The notes under the pieces: generated by a model | What the model saw: only the letters and a program-made list of their open reading frames with translations | The model's database searches: none | Told to the model about the DNA's origin: nothing | Translations under genes and position numbers: made by a program | NCBI GenBank assembly: GCA_903898725.1 | Contig: CAIUGQ010000184.1 | Span: forward strand, 1-11,674 | Source: an uncultured Burkholderiales bacterium | Lineage (GTDB): Bacteria > Pseudomonadota > Gammaproteobacteria > Burkholderiales > Burkholderiaceae_E | DNA: 11,674 nt | Reading direction: 5' to 3' | Part shown: positions 7,142 to 11,674 of the stretch, in pieces | Position numbering within the stretch: the first letter of the stretch is position 1 | Layout of the letters: each line of letters starts with the position of its first letter

Positions 7142-7159
7142 GGATCCGTTCTCGGATCC
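7142..7159. repeat. Perfect inverted repeat in the tctC leader
   Basis: GGATCCG (7142-7148) and CGGATCC (7153-7159) are exact reverse complements with a 4-base loop. It lies between the predicted tctC transcription start (about 7173) and the ribosome binding site (7129-7133). As DNA it could be a repressor operator; as RNA, a 7-bp hairpin with a 4-base loop just ahead of the translation start. Confidence 0.5.
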
Positions 7160-7179
7160 GCATTCGTTCGAGTCGGGCG

Positions 7180-7208
7180 AGCATACCGACACTAATGCGC
7201 GGGGACAA
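7180..7208 (-). promoter_or_regulatory. Candidate sigma-70 promoter of tctCBA
   Basis: On the minus strand TTGTCC (plus coordinates 7203-7208) and TATGCT (7180-7185) are separated by exactly 17 bp; each matches four of six consensus positions. The predicted start is near 7173, giving a leader of about 52 nt that contains the inverted repeat and the AGGAG site. Confidence 0.5.
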
Positions 7209-7275
7209 CACGTCGACGGGCGATGCGTTACCCTGCCGCAGGCACGTCCCGCCTGGCTCCAGACACCCCTCCACG

Positions 7276-9048
7276 ATGACGACCCCCGACCTCGCAGCGG
7301 CCGGAGCCCAAGGCGTCTCGCCGGCCCAACGTCCGAGCGGTCGATTCGCGCCGCGCGCCTGGGGCCTCGTGAAGCCTTATTTCACAAGCGAACGCAAGTG
7401 GCAGGCGATCGGCCTGCTTGCGGCGGTCGTCGCGCTGAACCTGGTGACCGTCTACGTCGACGTGCTGATCAACGACTTCCAGCGCGACTTCTACAACGCG
7501 CTCGAGAGCAAGGACTACGCCGCGTTCACGCAGCAGCTGTGGCGGTTCACCTGGCTGGCGTTCGCCTTCATCGTGGTGGCGGTCTACAAGTTCTACCTGA
7601 CGCAGCTCTTCGAGCTGCGCTGGCGCACCTGGCTGACCGAGCGCTACGTCGACGGCTGGCTGTCGGCCCGGGCCTACTACCGGCTCGAGCTCGGCGGCAC
7701 CGCGACCGACAACCCGGACCAGCGGATCGCCGAGGACATCCGGCTCTTCACCGAGTACACGGTGTCGCTCACGATGGGCCTGCTCAACTCGGTGGTGACC
7801 CTCGGCTCGTTCGTGGTCATCCTGTGGGTGGTGTCCGGGCCGCTGACCGTGACGCTCGGCGGCAGCGAGTTCACGATCCCGGGCTACATGGTCTGGGTGG
7901 CGCTCCTCTACGCGATCGCCGGCAGCGTGATCTCGCATCTGATCGGACGCCGGCTGATCCCGCTGAACTTCGCGCAGCAGCGCTTCGAGGCCGACTTCCG
8001 CTACGGCCTGGTGCGCATTCGCGAACATGCCGAGAGCATCGCGCTCTATCGCGGCGAACCCGCCGAGCGGGGCACGGTGGTCGGGCGCTTCGGACGCGTG
8101 GTGTCGAACTACTGGGCGCTGGTGCGCGCGCAGAAGCAGCTGATCTGGGCCCAGAGCTTCTACGGCCAGCTCGCGGTGATCTTCCCCTTCGTCGTCGCGG
8201 CGCCGCGGTACTTCAACGGCCCGCTCAAGCTCGGCGACGTCATGCAGATCTCGAATGCGTTCGGCATGGTGCAGGGCGCGCTGTCCTGGTTCGTGTCGGC
8301 GTACGCCAGCCTCGCGACATGGAAGGCGACCACCGACCGGCTGCTGACCTTCGACGACGCGCTCGCCGAACTGCGCGATTCGGGCGACCGGCTGCTGCAC
8401 GCGATGCCGGGCGAGGCGCCCGCGCTGCACGCGGTGCGGCTCGAGACGCCCCGCGGCGTGCCGATCGTCGCGCAGGCGACGCTCGCGGTCGCGCCCGGCG
8501 ACCGGCTGCTGGTGACCGGTCCGTCGGGCAGCGGCAAGAGCACGCTGTTCCGCGCCCTCGCCGGCATCTGGCCGTACGGCGAGGGCCGCGTCGAGCAGCC
8601 CGCCTCCGGCGTGCTGTTCCTGCCCCAGCGCCCCTACCTGCCGATCGGCACGCTGCGCGCGACGGTCAGCTATCCGGCGGCGACCGGTGCATTCGACGAC
8701 GCGACGATCGCACGCGCGCTGCACGACGCACGCCTGCCGCAGCTCGCCGACCGCCTCGACGAGGAAGCCGCCTGGGACCGCAGGCTCTCGCCCGGCGAGC
8801 AGCAGCGGCTCGCGTTCGCGCGGGCGCTGCTCAATGCGCCGCGCTGGCTCTTCCTCGACGAGGCGACCGCGGCGCTCGACGAGGCCACCGGCACCGCGCT
8901 CTATGCGCTGCTGCTCGAGCGATTGCCCGAGAGCGCCGTGGTGAGCATCGCGCACGATGCCTCGGTCGCCGCGTTCCATCGGCGCCGGGTGCATCTGACG
9001 CCGGGCGCGGACGGCTCGACGCTCGAGGAGCGCGCGGTCGACGCGTAG
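7276..9048 (+). CDS. ABC transporter, fused membrane and ATPase domains (SbmA/BacA-YddA-ABCD-like)
   Basis: A 590-residue half-transporter that would work as a homodimer. Residues about 25-340 form an ABC_membrane_2-type domain (hydrophobic segments near 43-65, 92-110, 165-190, 203-222 and 295-310) with the family motif EADFRYGLVRIREHAESIA (238-256) and ALYRGE. The nucleotide-binding domain has Walker A GPSGSGKST (415-423), Q-loop Gln451 (LPQRPYLP), signature LSPGEQQRLAFARALL (504-519), Walker B LFLDEA (525-530, Glu529), D-loop AALDE and switch His560, so it should be an active ATPase. Relatives include E. coli YddA and Mycobacterium tuberculosis Rv1819c, and through the membrane domain SbmA/BacA, importers of peptides or cobalamin. 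The substrate here is unknown. The ATG at 7276 has no Shine-Dalgarno; an in-frame ATG at 7195 would add 27 unlikely residues inside the tctC promoter. It is divergent from tctC. Confidence 0.93.
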   Translation: MTTPDLAAAGAQGVSPAQRPSGRFAPRAWGLVKPYFTSERKWQAIGLLAAVVALNLVTVYVDVLINDFQRDFYNALESKDYAAFTQQLWRFTWLAFAFIVVAVYKFYLTQLFELRWRTWLTERYVDGWLSARAYYRLELGGTATDNPDQRIAEDIRLFTEYTVSLTMGLLNSVVTLGSFVVILWVVSGPLTVTLGGSEFTIPGYMVWVALLYAIAGSVISHLIGRRLIPLNFAQQRFEADFRYGLVRIREHAESIALYRGEPAERGTVVGRFGRVVSNYWALVRAQKQLIWAQSFYGQLAVIFPFVVAAPRYFNGPLKLGDVMQISNAFGMVQGALSWFVSAYASLATWKATTDRLLTFDDALAELRDSGDRLLHAMPGEAPALHAVRLETPRGVPIVAQATLAVAPGDRLLVTGPSGSGKSTLFRALAGIWPYGEGRVEQPASGVLFLPQRPYLPIGTLRATVSYPAATGAFDDATIARALHDARLPQLADRLDEEAAWDRRLSPGEQQRLAFARALLNAPRWLFLDEATAALDEATGTALYALLLERLPESAVVSIAHDASVAAFHRRRVHLTPGADGSTLEERAVDA

Positions 9049-9101
9049 CGGGCGACCGCGCCATCGGCAGCGCGCACCGTGCCGCCGCCGGAGTCCCGCC
9101 C

Positions 9102-10148
9102 TCAGCTCCGGCCGTAGACCTCGTTGATCTGCTGACCGACCCGCACGAAGGTCGTGCAGCGCGACAGGTCCTTGAGCTTGCGCGCCCCGACGTACGTGCA
9201 CGCCGAGCGCAGGCCGCCCAGGATCTCCTGCACGGTGTCCTCGACCGGCCCGCGGGCCTCGAGCACCACCGACTTGCCCTCGGACGCCCGATAGCGGGCC
9301 ACCCCGCCGGCGTACTTCTCCATCGCCTCGGCCGAGCTCATCCCGTAGAACCGGCGATAGACGCGGCCGTCGCGCTCCTCGAGCTCGCCGCCCGACTCGT
9401 CGTGCGCGGCGAGCATGCCGCCGAGCATCACGAAGTCGGCGCCGCCGCCGAACGCCTTGACCACGTCACCCGGCACCGTGCACCCGCCATCGCCGCAGAT
9501 CTGGCCGCCCAGCCCGTGGGCGGCGTCGGCGCATTCGATGATCGCGGACAGCTGCGGATAGCCGACGCCGGTCATCTTGCGCGTCGTGCACACCGACCCC
9601 GGACCGATCCCGACCTTGACGATGTCGACGCCCGCGAGGATCAGGGCCTCGGTCATGTCGGAGGTGACCACGTTGCCGGCCATCAGCGCGACCGAGGGAT
9701 AGCGCTCGCGAAAGCGCCTGACGAAATCGACGAAGGCCTCGGTGTAGCCGTTGGCCACGTCGATGCAGACCCATTCGATCGCGCCGCCGGTCTTGGACCA
9801 GACCTTCTCGAACTTCGCGAGGTCGGCCTCGAGGATGCCGAGCGAATAGAAGGTGTAGGCGTTCTCCGCACGGTTCTCGGGCGAGAAGAACGCCACCAGA
9901 TCGGCCAGGGCGTGGTGTTTGTGCAACGCACAATGCAGCTTGTGGCGGGCCAGCGCGCGGGCCATCTCGAAGGTGCCGACCGTGTCCATGTTGGCGGCGA
10001 TGATCGGCACGGACGGCCTGCGCAGCGGCGCGTGGCGGAACCGGTACTCGCGCACGAGGTCCACGTTGGCGCGGCTGCCGAGCGTCGATCGCTTCGGCCG
10101 CAGCAGCACGTCCTTGAAGTCCAGCTTCGGTTCGTATTCGATTCGCAT
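9102..10148 (-). CDS. guaC: GMP reductase
   Basis: A 348-residue enzyme, close to E. coli GuaC (347). It reduces GMP to IMP and ammonia with NADPH in the cytoplasm, feeding guanine nucleotides back into the purine pool. The N-terminus MRIEYEPKLDFKDVLLRPKR, IIAANMDTVGTF (49-60), CIDVANGY (128-135), the catalytic loop GIGPGSVCTTR (180-190, Cys187) and DGGC with GGGADFVMLGGMLA are the hallmarks that separate GuaC from IMP dehydrogenase; no CBS domains are inserted. The C-terminus ILGGLRSACTYVGA and TTFVRV are also family-typical. The ATG at 10148 has almost no Shine-Dalgarno (GGA 2 nt away), and a possible leaderless promoter is listed separately. It converges with the ABC gene (53 bp between stops) and diverges from the helicase gene. 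Confidence 0.97.
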   Translation of the reverse strand: MRIEYEPKLDFKDVLLRPKRSTLGSRANVDLVREYRFRHAPLRRPSVPIIAANMDTVGTFEMARALARHKLHCALHKHHALADLVAFFSPENRAENAYTFYSLGILEADLAKFEKVWSKTGGAIEWVCIDVANGYTEAFVDFVRRFRERYPSVALMAGNVVTSDMTEALILAGVDIVKVGIGPGSVCTTRKMTGVGYPQLSAIIECADAAHGLGGQICGDGGCTVPGDVVKAFGGGADFVMLGGMLAAHDESGGELEERDGRVYRRFYGMSSAEAMEKYAGGVARYRASEGKSVVLEARGPVEDTVQEILGGLRSACTYVGARKLKDLSRCTTFVRVGQQINEVYGRS

Positions 10149-10155
10149 GATCCGA

Positions 10156-10184
10156 ATGATGCGCGTGGCCGCGTTTCGGGTAAA
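10156..10184 (-). promoter_or_regulatory. Candidate promoter of guaC, possibly leaderless
   Basis: On the minus strand TTTACC (plus coordinates 10179-10184, four of six to TTGACA) and CATCAT (10156-10161, four of six to TATAAT) are 17 bp apart. The predicted start falls at about 10148, the A of the guaC ATG. This fits the missing Shine-Dalgarno, but the hexamers are only moderate. Confidence 0.35.
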
Positions 10185-10192
10185 CTCCCGGG

Positions 10193-10219
10193 TTCGGTGT
10201 CGCTTCGGTCCGTTCCGGT
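10193..10219. repeat. Three short direct repeats, TTCGGT-like
   Basis: TTCGGT occurs at 10193-10198 and 10204-10209, and as TTCCGGT at 10213-10219, about one helical turn apart. The last two are followed by CCG. The block lies between the divergent guaC and helicase genes. It may be a regulator site or local duplication; no known consensus is matched. Confidence 0.3.
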
Positions 10220-10323
10220 CCGACTGCCGACCCGTTTACTTCATCGCCTCCGACATCGCCGCGAACCCGCGGCCCGGTCCTCCCGGGTCGCCCGCGGTGG
10301 GCGCGCCCCCCTGAGCGAGGGTC

Positions 10324-10365
10324 GCGGTTGGCGCCGATGTACGCCAACCGCCCGAACGCTTCGGG
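10324..10365 (+). promoter_or_regulatory. Double hairpin in the leader of the DEAD-box helicase gene
   Basis: A perfect 10-bp stem, GCGGTTGGCG (10324-10333) with CGCCAACCGC (10342-10351), loop of 8. It is followed at once by a 6-bp stem, CCCGAA (10351-10356) with TTCGGG (10360-10365), loop of 3; the two share one base. Next come AGGA (10372-10375), five T (10376-10380) and the ATG at 10387. A T-run 10 nt beyond the hairpin is not a classic terminator. The arrangement looks like a structured leader that could control translation or act as an attenuator. Confidence 0.5.
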
Positions 10366-10386
10366 TGTATCAGGATTTTTGCGCCC

Positions 10387-11674
<1,288 letters not shown>

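Noticed and set aside
7122..7274. N-terminal extension of tctC
   Set aside because: It would bury the signal peptide 51 residues inside the protein. The start at 7121 has AGGAG and a proper signal sequence.
7069..7275. Upstream starts for the ABC transporter (7069 or 7195)
   Set aside because: The added residues overlap the tctC leader and promoter and do not resemble the family's N-terminus, though 7195 cannot be fully excluded.
9049..9101. Possible terminator between the convergent ABC and guaC genes (CGGCA/TGCCG stem)
   Set aside because: Only a 5-bp stem with a 10-base loop and no T-run; not distinguishable from chance at this GC content.
10261..10310. Nested CCGCGG and CCCGG/CCGGG palindromes
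   Set aside because: Short GC-only palindromes are expected in this composition, and they do not form one long uninterrupted stem.

Overview
This is a very GC-rich bacterial window with tightly packed genes and the codon bias usual for such genomes. A complete tctCBA-type tripartite tricarboxylate transporter with a Bug-type binding protein, together with an enterobacterial-type GMP reductase, points to a betaproteobacterium, probably Burkholderiales. This is an inference from gene content only; no rRNA or other marker is present.

Layout. (1) 3-650 (+): the C-terminal glutamine amidotransferase half of cobyrinate a,c-diamide synthase (cobalamin biosynthesis), entering from the left edge. (2) 664-2654 (-): a two-gene operon with a Crp/Fnr-family regulator followed by a nitronate-monooxygenase-like flavoprotein, joined by an ATGA stop/start overlap. 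(3) 2655-2803: a divergent control region holding a near-consensus FNR/DNR box, an inverted repeat and an extended -10. (4) 2804-4117 (+): a DUF21-CBS-CorC/HlyC membrane protein. (5) 4143-7121 (-): the operon tctC-tctB-tctA, with a recognisable promoter and a perfect inverted repeat in its leader. (6) 7276-9048 (+): a one-chain TMD-NBD ABC transporter of the SbmA/BacA-YddA-ABCD type, divergent from tctC. (7) 9102-10148 (-): guaC, GMP reductase. (8) 10149-10386: a divergent intergenic region with short repeats and two adjacent hairpins. (9) 10387 to the right edge (+): a DEAD-box RNA helicase without its C-terminal tail.

How the genes work together. The clearest functional links are the regulator/oxygenase pair, whose regulator carries the FNR-type recognition residues matching the box just upstream, and the tct transporter operon. 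The other genes look like independent units. There are no mobile elements, CRISPR arrays, tRNAs or rRNAs. I do not see a strong candidate for an undescribed system. The observations most worth a second look are the regulatory ones in the three divergent intergenic regions and the four-cysteine tail of the flavoprotein. The long open frames antisense to, or out of phase with, these genes are by-products of high GC content.
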